A DNA stretch of 34,285 bases from Salinimicrobium sp. (GCA_024635665.1 JAGXIM010000155.1:1-34285), one strand, 5' to 3'; shown: positions 9,302 through 19,219, numbered from the stretch's first letter. The notes: a model not told the origin generated them from the sequence alone. Translations and numbers: made by a program.

Positions 9302-10318
9302 ATGACAAACAAAGACATTTCTCGCGTAAAGGAGCTGTTGGCGAGCCCGCAAAAAATAGTTATTGTCCCACATAAGGGACCAGATGGGGATGCCATAGGC
9401 GCGACCCTGGCATTAAAACTATTTCTGGAGGCGCAGGGCCATTTTGTAAAACTGATTGCCCCAAACGAATACCCCGATTTCCTGAAATGGATGCCAAATT
9501 CTGAAGATGTTCTTATATATGAGAAAACGCAGGAAAAATGCAACGGACATATTGAAGAGGCCCAGCTGATTTTCACCCTGGATTTCAACCAACTTTCCAG
9601 AGCGGGGGAAATGGCTGCATCTCTCGAAAAAGCAAGTGCGCCTTTTATAATGATAGACCATCACCAACAGCCGGGCACCTACGCTGAAGTGACTTACAGT
9701 GATGTAACCATGTGTTCTACCTGCCAGATGGTCTACCACTTTATCGAAAACATTGGATTGGCAGAAAAAATCACTCCGCAAATTGCCACCTGTTTGTACG
9801 CCGGCATAATGACCGATACGGGTTCCTTCAGGTACCGCTCTACCACCAGCCTTACCCACAGAGTCGTCGCCGATCTTATTGAAAAAGGGGCTGACAATAC
9901 CAGCATCCATGAAAATATTTACGATACCAGTTCTTACAGTCAGTTGCAGTTGCTGGGCTGTGCGCTGCAGAATTTAAAAGTGGTGGAAGATTTAAGGACT
10001 GCCTATATCACCCTTTCGCAGGAAGAGTTGGACCGGCACAACTTCAGGAAAGGTGACACCGAAGGTTTTGTGAACTACGGGCTGTCTTTGTCGGGAATAG
10101 TTTTTGCCGCCATTTTTATTGAAAACAAAGCAGAGAATATCGTGAAGATCTCCTTTAGGTCAAAAGGCACATTTTCCGTCAATGACCTTGCCCGAAAATA
10201 TTACCACGGGGGCGGCCATATAAATGCAGCTGGCGGAAAAAGCGATCTTTCACTGGAAGAAACAGTTGAAAAATTTATTAGTATCTTGCCCGGGTACAAA
10301 ACCAGTTTGTCCTTATGA
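9302..10318 (+). CDS. DHH/DHHA1 family phosphoesterase (NrnA-like)
   Basis: IVPHKGPDGDAIGATLALKLFL, LDFNQ, MIDHHQQPG, AGIMTDTGSFRY, GGGHINAAGG. Confidence 0.94.
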   Translation: MTNKDISRVKELLASPQKIVIVPHKGPDGDAIGATLALKLFLEAQGHFVKLIAPNEYPDFLKWMPNSEDVLIYEKTQEKCNGHIEEAQLIFTLDFNQLSRAGEMAASLEKASAPFIMIDHHQQPGTYAEVTYSDVTMCSTCQMVYHFIENIGLAEKITPQIATCLYAGIMTDTGSFRYRSTTSLTHRVVADLIEKGADNTSIHENIYDTSSYSQLQLLGCALQNLKVVEDLRTAYITLSQEELDRHNFRKGDTEGFVNYGLSLSGIVFAAIFIENKAENIVKISFRSKGTFSVNDLARKYYHGGGHINAAGGKSDLSLEETVEKFISILPGYKTSLSL

Positions 10319-10869
10319 AGAAATTGATCCTACCGCTGCTGGGGCTCCTGCTGTTATTTTCCTGTAAGTCCCCCGAAGCCAGAAGACCGGTGACACAAAA
10401 ATCGGGTTCCTACATAGATGAATCAATTAAGCGGAACAAAGAACTGGTAGCTGCCGAAGAAAAACAAATCCAAGAAATTATTGAACAAGATCCTGAAAAC
10501 GAATATATTTCCTCCCCAAGCGGCTTCTGGTATTATTATAATGAAAAAGACACTAGCGCCACAAACACGCCCGAATTCGGGGATATGGTGGAATTCGATT
10601 ACAGCCTCGAAACCCTGGATGGCCAAAACATATATACCAATGAGGAAATCCCCACCCGCACGTACGTAATGGACAAAGAGAAATTGTTCACCGGACTGCG
10701 AGAAGGATTGAAACTTATGAAAAGAGGGGAAACCGTCACCTTTTTATTTCCCTCCCATAAAGCCTTCGGGTTTTACGGGGACAAAGGAAGGATTGGCGCC
10801 GATGTTCCCATCCTTTCCACCGTGACCTTGAATAAAATAATTAAAGAAAACAACAACCAAAATAACTAA
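10315..10869 (+). CDS. gldI: GldI-like FKBP-type peptidyl-prolyl isomerase lipoprotein
   Basis: Lipobox LLLLFSC; FKBP features (GDMVEFDYSLETLDGQNIYTNEE, GLREGLKLMKRGETVTFLFPSHKAFGF); overlaps DHH gene by 4 bp. Confidence 0.85.
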   Translation: MKKLILPLLGLLLLFSCKSPEARRPVTQKSGSYIDESIKRNKELVAAEEKQIQEIIEQDPENEYISSPSGFWYYYNEKDTSATNTPEFGDMVEFDYSLETLDGQNIYTNEEIPTRTYVMDKEKLFTGLREGLKLMKRGETVTFLFPSHKAFGFYGDKGRIGADVPILSTVTLNKIIKENNNQNN

Positions 10870-10875
10870 TCTACA

Positions 10876-12000
10876 ATGAAAAAAATCAGTTTGCTGCTCT
10901 TATGCACTTTTGTACTGGCTTTCACAGCCTGTAATGATGATGAATACCCAGATCTCGAAAACGGGATCTATGCCGAATTTAAAACCAGTCAGGGAACTTT
11001 CCTTGCTGAATTGTATTATGAAGACACACCCATGACTGTGGCTAGTTTTGTTTCCCTCGCGGAAGGCAAAAGTACCATGGCCGAAGCCGAATTTGAGGGG
11101 AAACCATTTTACAATGGGCTCACTTTCCACAGGGTAATAGAAGATTTTATGATACAGGGAGGAGATCCCGAGGGAACCGGAAGCGGTGGCCCGGGGTACA
11201 AATTCCCAAATGAAATCGTGGATACTTTAACTCATGATTCCAAAGGCATACTTTCAATGGCCAACTCCGGTCCCAACACCAATGGAAGCCAATTTTTCAT
11301 TACACTTAAGGAAACACCCTGGCTTGACGGCATGCACACTGTGTTTGGTAAAGTAGTTCTGGGCATGGAAGTGGTTGACAAAATTGGAGCTATGGAAACA
11401 GGTTCTACCGACGCACCGGTTGAAAAAGTGGTGATGGAGGAGGTGAATATTATCCGAAAAGGCAGCGAAGCCAGGAATTTTGAAGCCGCCAATGTTTTGG
11501 ATCAGGAACTGCAGAATTTCCAGGCTGAAACTGAAGCAAAGGAACAGCAAAAAATCCAGAAAAAACTGGAAAGACAGCAACGCTTTGACAATCTCAAAGC
11601 TGAAGCCGAAGAACTCAAAAGTGGGCTACAAATTGCCTACATCGAAAAAGGCGAGGGACCACAGCCAAAGCTGGGTGATACGGTCATGGTAAATTACCAG
11701 GGCTACCTCACCGACGGGGAAATTTTTGATACCAATGTAGCGGAAGTGGCTGAAGAAGCAGGTATTCTAAACCAAAGGAGGCAGCAAATGGGAGGTTATA
11801 AGCCTATGCCGGTGCTTTACAGCCCCGAAGCCCCAATGATCCCCGGATTTAAAGAAGGCATCCAGCAAATGCAGGTTGGTGACAAAGCAGTTTTGTTTAT
11901 TCCCTCACATTTGGGATATGGAGACCGCGGTGCACCACCAGTAATCCCTCCCGGAGCCAACCTTGTCTTCCAGGTGGAACTGGTAGGCCTGCAGGAGTAA
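10876..12000 (+). CDS. Dual peptidyl-prolyl isomerase lipoprotein: cyclophilin domain fused to FKBP domain
   Basis: Lipobox LAFTAC; cyclophilin FHRVIEDFMIQGGDPEGTGSGGPGYKFPNE and GSQFFITL; FKBP GDTVMVNYQGYLTDGEIFD, PSHLGYGDRGAPPVIPPGANLVFQVELV. Confidence 0.95.
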   Translation: MKKISLLLLCTFVLAFTACNDDEYPDLENGIYAEFKTSQGTFLAELYYEDTPMTVASFVSLAEGKSTMAEAEFEGKPFYNGLTFHRVIEDFMIQGGDPEGTGSGGPGYKFPNEIVDTLTHDSKGILSMANSGPNTNGSQFFITLKETPWLDGMHTVFGKVVLGMEVVDKIGAMETGSTDAPVEKVVMEEVNIIRKGSEARNFEAANVLDQELQNFQAETEAKEQQKIQKKLERQQRFDNLKAEAEELKSGLQIAYIEKGEGPQPKLGDTVMVNYQGYLTDGEIFDTNVAEVAEEAGILNQRRQQMGGYKPMPVLYSPEAPMIPGFKEGIQQMQVGDKAVLFIPSHLGYGDRGAPPVIPPGANLVFQVELVGLQE

Positions 12001-12018
12001 AAATTCAAAATATTCAAT

Positions 12019-12059
12019 AAAAAAGGGATCCAAAAATGTCATTTTTGGATCCCTTTTTT
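12019..12059. terminator. Bidirectional terminator hairpin
   Basis: aaaaaagggatccaaaaat-gtc-atttttggatccctttttt, 19-bp perfect stem, between convergent genes. Confidence 0.9.
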
Positions 12060-12077
12060 ATTGGTTCTAACTTTTCT

Positions 12078-13541
12078 TTATTCCTTCTCCGGAATATTTT
12101 TCAGCACTTCCAAAACAAAATCCCAATACTTCTGGGCTGAAGAAATGCTCGCCCGTTCATCTGGAGAGTGAGCGCCCCGAATGGTTGGCCCAAAGGAAAT
12201 CATATCCATTTCTGGATACTCATGGCCCAAAATTCCGCATTCCAGTCCGGCATGGCAAGCTGCGACTTCCGCTTTTTGCCCATTCATCTTTTGGTAAAGT
12301 GAATCCAGCACTTTCAGGATAGCCGAATCTTTATTCGGTGCCCAGCCGGGATAAGCCCCGGAAAGCTCCACTTCAAATCCTGCCATTTCAAATCCCGAAC
12401 GAATACTATTCGCGAGGTCATTTTTAGAAGATTCCACTGAAGAACGTGTAAGGCAAAGGATCTCGATTTCCCCATTCTCCACTTCTACCCGGGCGACATT
12501 ATTGGAAGTTTCCACCAGGCCTTCAATCTCGGGGCTCATCCTGTACACGCCGTTGTGGGCAGCGTACAGCGCTTTTACCAATAGTTCCTGCACTCCTACT
12601 TCCATAACTTTCTTTGGAAGGTGGGTTTCAGAAATTTCAATATTCAACTTAGGTTCCAGAGATTTATATTCCTGCTGAATTTCCTGAATAAGCTTCCCGG
12701 TTTCATCTAAAAAATCTTTTTTCTGAATCTCGTCCACAGTAACAACGGCTTCGCTTTCCCTCGGGATCGCATTTCGAAGTCCGCCACCGTTGATTAGGGA
12801 TAAACGCAATCCAAATTTTTCAAACCCACCAAAAAGTACACGGTTCATCAATTTATTTGCATTGCCCAGGCCTTTGATAATGTCCATTCCAGAATGGCCT
12901 CCTTTCAATCCTTTTACAACAATTTTATAGGGTACCGAATTTTCGGGAACCGGTTCTTCCTTGTACGTCCTTTTGGCCGTAATATCCACGCCTCCGGCAC
13001 AACCAATCCCAATTTCATCATCTTCTTCGGTATCCAGATTAAGCAAAATATCCCCTTTTAAAAGTCCCGGTTTAAGCCCCATGGCACCTGTCATTCCTGT
13101 TTCTTCATCAACGGTAAACAGTGCTTCCAGCTCGGGATGCTCGATTTTATTGCTTTCCAGGATTGCCATCATGGTGGCCACGCCAAGGCCGTTATCGGCT
13201 CCTAAAGTTGTTCCTTTTGCTTTTACCCAATCCCCTTCCACATGCATATCGATCCCCTGATTTTCAAAATCAAAATTGGAATCACTGTTCTTTTGGTGTA
13301 CCATGTCCAAATGCGACTGCAGAACGATTGGTTTTTTGTTTTCCATTCCCGGAGTGGCCGGTTTTCTAATGATCACGTTCCCTACTTCATCCACCAGGGT
13401 TTCCAAGCCCAGATCGTTCCCAAACATTTTTATGAATTCTATTACCCTTTCCTCCTTTTTAGAAGGCCGGGGAACAGCGTTGAGATCGGCAAATTTATTC
13501 CAGAGTTGCTTTGGTTCCAAAGCCCTTATTTCTTCATTCAT
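12078..13541 (-). CDS. pepD: Aminoacyl-histidine dipeptidase (PepD/M20 family)
   Basis: LQSHLDMVHQKN, GTTLGADNGLGVATMMAILE, LFTVDEETGMTGA, HAGLECGIL; start set to M at 13541 because a TATATTTG element lies at 13564-13571 inside the longer ORF call (13592). Confidence 0.93.
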   Translation of the reverse strand: MNEEIRALEPKQLWNKFADLNAVPRPSKKEERVIEFIKMFGNDLGLETLVDEVGNVIIRKPATPGMENKKPIVLQSHLDMVHQKNSDSNFDFENQGIDMHVEGDWVKAKGTTLGADNGLGVATMMAILESNKIEHPELEALFTVDEETGMTGAMGLKPGLLKGDILLNLDTEEDDEIGIGCAGGVDITAKRTYKEEPVPENSVPYKIVVKGLKGGHSGMDIIKGLGNANKLMNRVLFGGFEKFGLRLSLINGGGLRNAIPRESEAVVTVDEIQKKDFLDETGKLIQEIQQEYKSLEPKLNIEISETHLPKKVMEVGVQELLVKALYAAHNGVYRMSPEIEGLVETSNNVARVEVENGEIEILCLTRSSVESSKNDLANSIRSGFEMAGFEVELSGAYPGWAPNKDSAILKVLDSLYQKMNGQKAEVAACHAGLECGILGHEYPEMDMISFGPTIRGAHSPDERASISSAQKYWDFVLEVLKNIPEKE

Positions 13542-13563
13542 TTGAGTAAATTTTGTGTTTTCA

Positions 13564-13571
13564 CAAATATA
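13564..13571 (-). promoter_or_regulatory. -7-like promoter element for pepD
   Basis: TATATTTG on minus strand, short (about 16 nt) predicted leader to ATG 13541; no clear -33 element. Confidence 0.5.
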
Positions 13572-13769
13572 GGTTTTATTGTTTTTTGCCACGAACCCAG
13601 AAAGGGTTTTTCGAACAAATGCAACTATTTAAATGCTGAGTCTATTAATATTTGGTAGTCTTTTTGTTGATCTCACCTGAATTTTCCCTATTCCACAAAC
13701 CAATACGTTCCATTGAAATCATCAAAACCTTCTTCTTACCTACAAAACCAAATGCTAAGAAGTATTTGC

Positions 13770-13777
13770 TATTTTTG
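13770..13777 (+). promoter_or_regulatory. -7-like promoter element for DUF3810 gene
   Basis: TATTTTTG ending 4 nt before GTG 13782. Confidence 0.5.
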
Positions 13778-13781
13778 GAAG

Positions 13782-14855
13782 GTGAAAAAAAGAGCTGCTC
13801 TTATCCTGGCGATCCTGCTGCCGGTACAAATCCTGATGATAGAGATCCTGTCTTTATATCCCAATTTTGTGGAAAAATGGTACAGCCATGGGATCTATCC
13901 CTTTACCAGCCAGCTCCTAAGAATGGGGCTCGGGTTCCTGCCTTTTTCCCTTGGAGACTTTCTTTACGGGTTATTGATAATCCTGCTTATTAGATGGATC
14001 ATAACCAGAATTCGGCAGAAATTCCAAAAGCCCAGGAAATGGGCAATAGAAGCCCTGGCCACACTTTCCTTGATTTACTTCTGTTTCAACCTTTTTTGGG
14101 GTTTCAATTATTACCGGCTTCCGCTACATGCTTCGCTGGAAATTGAGAGTGATTATACGACCGAAGAATTGATCCAACTCACTAAAGCATTGATCCAAAG
14201 ATCAAATGAGATCCACACAGCTATAACCGCCGATGATTCGGTCAAGGTCACGCTCCCCTACTCCAAAAATGAACTTTTGGATTTTTCGGTTGCTGGTTAT
14301 GACAATGTACAGGAAAAATTCCCCCAACTGGATTATGACCAACGCAGCCTTAAAAGATCACTGTACAGCCTCCCGCTCACATACATGGGCTTTAACGGAT
14401 ATCTTAACCCGTTGACCAACGAAGGCCAGGTAAATACGCTGATTGTTCCCTACAAGATCCCAACCACCGCCAGTCATGAGATAGGACACCAACTGGGTTT
14501 TGCCAAAGAAAACGAAGCAAATTTTCTTGCCTGTATCACTACCATGAACCATCCAGATGTCTATTTCAGGTATTCGGGTTATACTTTTGCGCTTAGCTAC
14601 TGCCTTAGCGAACTCTACCGCAGGGAACCCGATCTCACCACCGAACTTCTGGGAACCCTAAATTATGGAATCCACCTCAACTACCTGGAGGTGAAGGAAT
14701 TTTGGCAAAGGCATAAAAATCCTTTTGAACCTATTTTTATGTATATCTACAACAGTTTTTTGGTTGCAAACAATCAACCAGAAGGTATGCGCAGTTATAG
14801 TTATGTAGTTGCCTTATTGGTAAATTACCACAAGAATAAAGGCAGTTTCAACTAA
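13782..14855 (+). CDS. DUF3810-like membrane protein, putative zinc metallopeptidase
   Basis: N-terminal TM helices (AALILAILLPVQILMIEIL, FLYGLLIILLI, LIYFCFNLFWGFNYY); HEIGHQLG + downstream KENEANFLA. Start set to GTG 13782 (VKKRAAL...), not 13713. Confidence 0.82.
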   Translation: MKKRAALILAILLPVQILMIEILSLYPNFVEKWYSHGIYPFTSQLLRMGLGFLPFSLGDFLYGLLIILLIRWIITRIRQKFQKPRKWAIEALATLSLIYFCFNLFWGFNYYRLPLHASLEIESDYTTEELIQLTKALIQRSNEIHTAITADDSVKVTLPYSKNELLDFSVAGYDNVQEKFPQLDYDQRSLKRSLYSLPLTYMGFNGYLNPLTNEGQVNTLIVPYKIPTTASHEIGHQLGFAKENEANFLACITTMNHPDVYFRYSGYTFALSYCLSELYRREPDLTTELLGTLNYGIHLNYLEVKEFWQRHKNPFEPIFMYIYNSFLVANNQPEGMRSYSYVVALLVNYHKNKGSFN

Positions 14856-14925
14856 AGTTTGATGTTCTTAATTTTTTGTTAACTTACCGTCTTAATTTTT
14901 TTTTCACCCAATCCTAAACCATTTT

Positions 14926-17901
14926 ATGAGATTCAAATTCTTGATTTGTATCCTGTTCAGCGCCAGTCTTGGCTTACAGGCACAGGAATACTTTCCAAAA
15001 AACGACGCCGTCAAGGCTCAGGACAACACCAATTACACAGTACTCAAAAATGCCAAAATTCACGTAGATCCTTCCACGGTTATTCCAAATGGTATGCTAG
15101 CCATGAAGGACGGGAAAATAACTGCTGTTGGTAAAAACATTCAAATTCCCGCCAATAGTGTGGTGGTGGATCTAAAAGGAAAAGATGTATATCCATCCTT
15201 TATCGACCTTTTCACCCATTTTGGAATTGAAAAACCCGAAGGCAATGCCGGCAGCCCCTATAGCGGCAATCCACAATACGACGCCTCAAGGGAAGGATAT
15301 TACTGGAATGACCATATTAGGCCGGAGACTTCAGCAGTCGGGAATTTCAAATACAGTTCTTCAGAAGCTGAAGAACTTCGGAAATTAGGCTTTGGAACAG
15401 TGAACACACACACTCCCGACGGAATTGTAAGAGGAACCGGAATGCTGGTTGCTTTAAATTCTGAAGGGACTGAAGGAGACCGTATCCTCGATAAAGAATC
15501 GGCCCAATACCTTTCCTTCGAAAAAAGCGCAAAATCCAGGCAGGTTTATCCGTCTTCAATTATGGGGGCAATGGCCTTGTTAAGGCAAACTTATCTGGAT
15601 GCCGACTGGTATGCCAGGGGAAATGCCAAAAACAAAGATTTGGCACTGGAAGCTTTTAATGAAAACCGGGACCTGGTACAGATCTTCAAAACCGAGAACC
15701 TTCTGGATGAACTCCGTGCCGACAAAGTTGGGGATGAAGTTGGGGTTCAATACGTCATTTTAGGAAGCGGAAAAGAATTTGAAAGCCTGGATGCGATCAA
15801 AGCCACCAATGCCACTTATATTATTCCGCTCAATTTCCCAAAACCATTTGACATTGAAGATCCTTACATGGCAAGTTACGCCAGCCTGGGTGACATGAAA
15901 GAATGGAATCAGGCGCCGGCCAACCTCAAAATGATGGCCGAAAAGGGCATTCCTTTCGTTCTTACTTCCTGGAATTCAGAAAAAGAATTCAAAGAAAATC
16001 TTCTAAAAGCTATAGAATACGGACTTGCGAAAGAAACCGCTTTGGCAGCTTTAACTACAAGGCCAGCGAAAATTATTGGGCAGGAAAACACACTGGGAAC
16101 CTTAAAAGAAGGTGCCTGGGCGAATTTCATCATTACCTCGGGTGACTATTTCGATAAGGAAACCACCTTATACGAAAACTGGGTTCAGGGGAAAAAATTA
16201 GTGATAGAAGACATGAATGTGGTGAACCTGGCAGGCACTTATGATGTACAAATTGATGGAGACACCTATGAGATGAAGATTAGCGGGGAAGCAGCAAAAC
16301 CAAAGGCCGAAGTGAAAATAGGAAATAACAAAATAGGTTCCAAAGTCACCTATAATGACAATTGGCTGAACCTGATCCTATCTGCACCCGATACCACAAA
16401 AACCGAATATACAAGACTATCTGCGAGAATTCCTGAAGATCCAAAAAACTTCAGCGGAAAAGCCATTTTAGGCACCGGATCTGAAACAAGTTTTACAGCA
16501 GTTCGAACTTCAGAAACTTCAGAAGATAAAGACAAAGAGGAGAAAAATGAAGAGCATCCTGAAGTTGTGCCCGTAACTTTTCCGAACAAGGCGTACGGCT
16601 TTGAAACTTTACCAAAGCAACAGGATATTCTGTTCAGGAACGCGACGGTATGGACGAACGAAGCCGAAGGTATTTTGGAGAACGCCGATGTGCTTGTCAA
16701 AAATGGCAAAATAGCGGCAGTTGGCAGCAATCTCAGGGCTCGCGGTGCCACGGTGATCGACGCCACCGGTAAGCATTTGACGACTGGTATTGTTGATGAA
16801 CATTCCCATATTGCTGCTTCGGGTGTAAATGAAGCGGGGCACAATTCTTCCGCCGAAGTAAAAATGGAAGACGTTGTGGATCCAGATGACATTGGGATCT
16901 ACCGAAACCTTGCGGGAGGAGTTACAACTATGCAACTGCTCCACGGTTCGGCCAATCCAATTGGAGGCCAATCGGCAATCCTAAAAATGAAATGGGGAGG
17001 GACGCCAGAGGATTTGATCCTCGATAATTCCCCGAAATTCATAAAATTCGCATTAGGGGAGAACGTGAAACAAGCCAACTGGGACAGCAATTCCAGATTT
17101 CCGCAGACGAGAATGGGTGTGGAGCAGGTTTTCGTCGATTACCTGACACGAGCGAAGGAATATGAAAAACTAAAGAATAGCGGGCAACCCTATCGCAAAG
17201 ACATTGAGATGGAGACCATTGTTGAAATCCTGAACGGCGAGCGACACATAACAGCCCATTCTTACGTTCAAAGTGAGATCAATATGTTGCTGGAAGTAGC
17301 CGAAAGATTCGGGTTTAAAATAAATACCTTCACTCACATCCTTGAAGGATATAAATTAGCTGATAAAATGGCCGAACGCGGCACAGGAGGCTCGACTTTT
17401 TCTGACTGGTGGGCTTACAAATACGAGGTTAAAGATGCCATTCCGCAAAATGCTGCGATTATGCACAATGCAGGTGTGACGGTGGCAATCAATAGTGACG
17501 ATGCCGAAATGAGCCGAAGGTTGAACCAGGAGGCTGCAAAAAGTGTGAAGTACGGAGGTATTTCCGAAGAAGAAGCCTGGAAATTTGTCACTTTGAACCC
17601 GGCCAAATTACTTCATATCGATGACCGGGTGGGAAGCATCAAGGAAGGAAAAGATGCCGACCTCGTATTGTGGACAGACCATCCACTTTCGGTATATGCC
17701 AAACCTGAAAAAACCCTGATCGAAGGAATTGTTTATTTCGATTTGGATAGAGACAAAGAACTCAGGCAGAAAATTGAAAGTCAAAAAAACCAACTTGCCA
17801 CACAAATGCTGAAGGCAAAGAACGACGGATTAAAAACCCAGCCAGTGAAAGATTCGAAGAAAGAGGAATTGCACTGCGACAGCCTTCACTTAAACTATTA
17901 A
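14926..17901 (+). CDS. Secreted amidohydrolase, two amidohydrolase-like halves (N-terminal degenerate, C-terminal catalytic)
   Basis: Signal peptide MRFKFLICILFSASLGLQAQ; PSFIDLFTHFG (degenerate) in half 1; TTGIVDEHSHIA, ITAHSYV, NTFTHILEG, VAINSDDAEM in half 2. Confidence 0.9.
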   Translation: MRFKFLICILFSASLGLQAQEYFPKNDAVKAQDNTNYTVLKNAKIHVDPSTVIPNGMLAMKDGKITAVGKNIQIPANSVVVDLKGKDVYPSFIDLFTHFGIEKPEGNAGSPYSGNPQYDASREGYYWNDHIRPETSAVGNFKYSSSEAEELRKLGFGTVNTHTPDGIVRGTGMLVALNSEGTEGDRILDKESAQYLSFEKSAKSRQVYPSSIMGAMALLRQTYLDADWYARGNAKNKDLALEAFNENRDLVQIFKTENLLDELRADKVGDEVGVQYVILGSGKEFESLDAIKATNATYIIPLNFPKPFDIEDPYMASYASLGDMKEWNQAPANLKMMAEKGIPFVLTSWNSEKEFKENLLKAIEYGLAKETALAALTTRPAKIIGQENTLGTLKEGAWANFIITSGDYFDKETTLYENWVQGKKLVIEDMNVVNLAGTYDVQIDGDTYEMKISGEAAKPKAEVKIGNNKIGSKVTYNDNWLNLILSAPDTTKTEYTRLSARIPEDPKNFSGKAILGTGSETSFTAVRTSETSEDKDKEEKNEEHPEVVPVTFPNKAYGFETLPKQQDILFRNATVWTNEAEGILENADVLVKNGKIAAVGSNLRARGATVIDATGKHLTTGIVDEHSHIAASGVNEAGHNSSAEVKMEDVVDPDDIGIYRNLAGGVTTMQLLHGSANPIGGQSAILKMKWGGTPEDLILDNSPKFIKFALGENVKQANWDSNSRFPQTRMGVEQVFVDYLTRAKEYEKLKNSGQPYRKDIEMETIVEILNGERHITAHSYVQSEINMLLEVAERFGFKINTFTHILEGYKLADKMAERGTGGSTFSDWWAYKYEVKDAIPQNAAIMHNAGVTVAINSDDAEMSRRLNQEAAKSVKYGGISEEEAWKFVTLNPAKLLHIDDRVGSIKEGKDADLVLWTDHPLSVYAKPEKTLIEGIVYFDLDRDKELRQKIESQKNQLATQMLKAKNDGLKTQPVKDSKKEELHCDSLHLNY

Positions 17902-17905
17902 TACA

Positions 17906-19219
17906 ATGAAAAACCTAAAAATAAAACTTCTGCCGCTCCTCTTATTTATAGCAGGAAACTCATTTGCCCAGCAAACACCGGCACCGGAACAAACAAGACC
18001 AGTAACAATAGTGGGCGCCACGGCGCATATTGGGAATGGCGAAATAATTGAGAACAGCGTGATCATTTTTGAGAATGGAAAATTAACAACGGTGGCCGAG
18101 GCCAATTCCACTAGCAGGAATTACCCCGGAACCATTATAGACGCCGGGGGAAAGCATGTTTATCCCGGGTTTATTGCACCCAACAGTACATTGGGGCTTG
18201 TGGAAATCGATGCGGTCCCACAATCTGATGATGAAGACGAACTAGGTGAAATTCTACCTCACGTTCGAAGTATCATTGCCTATAATGCTGAGAGCCAGGT
18301 GGTGGAAAGTATGAGGGCCAACGGCGTTTTGATCGGTCAAATCACGCCCAGAGGTGGAAGGATCTCCGGTACTTCCTCTATTGTACAATTCGATGCGTGG
18401 AATTGGGAAGATGCAGTCCTTAAGGAAGACGATGGCATCCATGTTAACTGGCCCAACAGCTTTAGGCGTGGCCGCTGGTGGCGTGACGAAGATCCCGGTA
18501 TAAAAATAAATGAAGATTACCAGGAAAATGTGATGCAGATTTCAGATTTTTTCAAGGATGCAAAAGCATATTTAGCCGGACCAAGGGATCATAAAAACCT
18601 CCCTTTTGAAGCGATGGAAAATATATTTTCCGGAGATCAAAACGTATATATACATGCCGATGGCGAGAAAGAAATTATAGATATCCTGGCATTCAAAAAA
18701 GAACAAAAACTCGATGATGTGGTGCTCGTGGGTGGCTACGATGCCTATAAAATTGCCGATCAACTGAAAGCCGGCAATGTGGCAGTCCTCGTGGGCCGGG
18801 TGCATGAAACTCCCAATTTGGAAGATCAGGATTATGATTTGCCCTACAAGATGGCCGGGCTCCTCAACGACAAAGGCATTTTGGTGGGTCTGGAAACCAG
18901 TGGTGACATGGAGAGGATGAACAGCAGGAATTTGCCATTTTACGCAGGAACTGTAGTGGCTTTTGGTACAGACAAAGAAGAAGCTTTAAAGATGATCACT
19001 TCCAACACCGCAAAGATATTGGGGATCGACAGTACAATGGGAACATTGGAAGCAGGAAAAGACGCCACTTTGTTCATTAGCGAAGGAGATGCGCTGGATA
19101 TGCGCACCAATAAATTGACAAAAGCCTATGTTCAGGGACGCGACATAAGCCTGGAAAGCCATCAAACCGAGCTCGCCAAAAGGTATGGCGATAAGGTAGA
19201 GCAGAACAAAAGCAACTAA
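17906..19219 (+). CDS. Secreted amidohydrolase-like protein, apparently lacking metal ligands
   Basis: Signal peptide MKNLKIKLLPLLLFIAGNSFAQ; GKHVYPGFIAPNSTLG in place of PGxIDxHxH; C-terminal TSNTAKILGIDSTMGTLEAGKDATLFI typical of family. Confidence 0.88.
   Translation: MKNLKIKLLPLLLFIAGNSFAQQTPAPEQTRPVTIVGATAHIGNGEIIENSVIIFENGKLTTVAEANSTSRNYPGTIIDAGGKHVYPGFIAPNSTLGLVEIDAVPQSDDEDELGEILPHVRSIIAYNAESQVVESMRANGVLIGQITPRGGRISGTSSIVQFDAWNWEDAVLKEDDGIHVNWPNSFRRGRWWRDEDPGIKINEDYQENVMQISDFFKDAKAYLAGPRDHKNLPFEAMENIFSGDQNVYIHADGEKEIIDILAFKKEQKLDDVVLVGGYDAYKIADQLKAGNVAVLVGRVHETPNLEDQDYDLPYKMAGLLNDKGILVGLETSGDMERMNSRNLPFYAGTVVAFGTDKEEALKMITSNTAKILGIDSTMGTLEAGKDATLFISEGDALDMRTNKLTKAYVQGRDISLESHQTELAKRYGDKVEQNKSN

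Noticed and set aside
16350-16892. 180-aa minus-strand ORF inside the amidohydrolase
   Set aside because: Antisense shadow ORF within a clearly coding frame; Ser/Ala/Val-rich composition with no recognisable motif.
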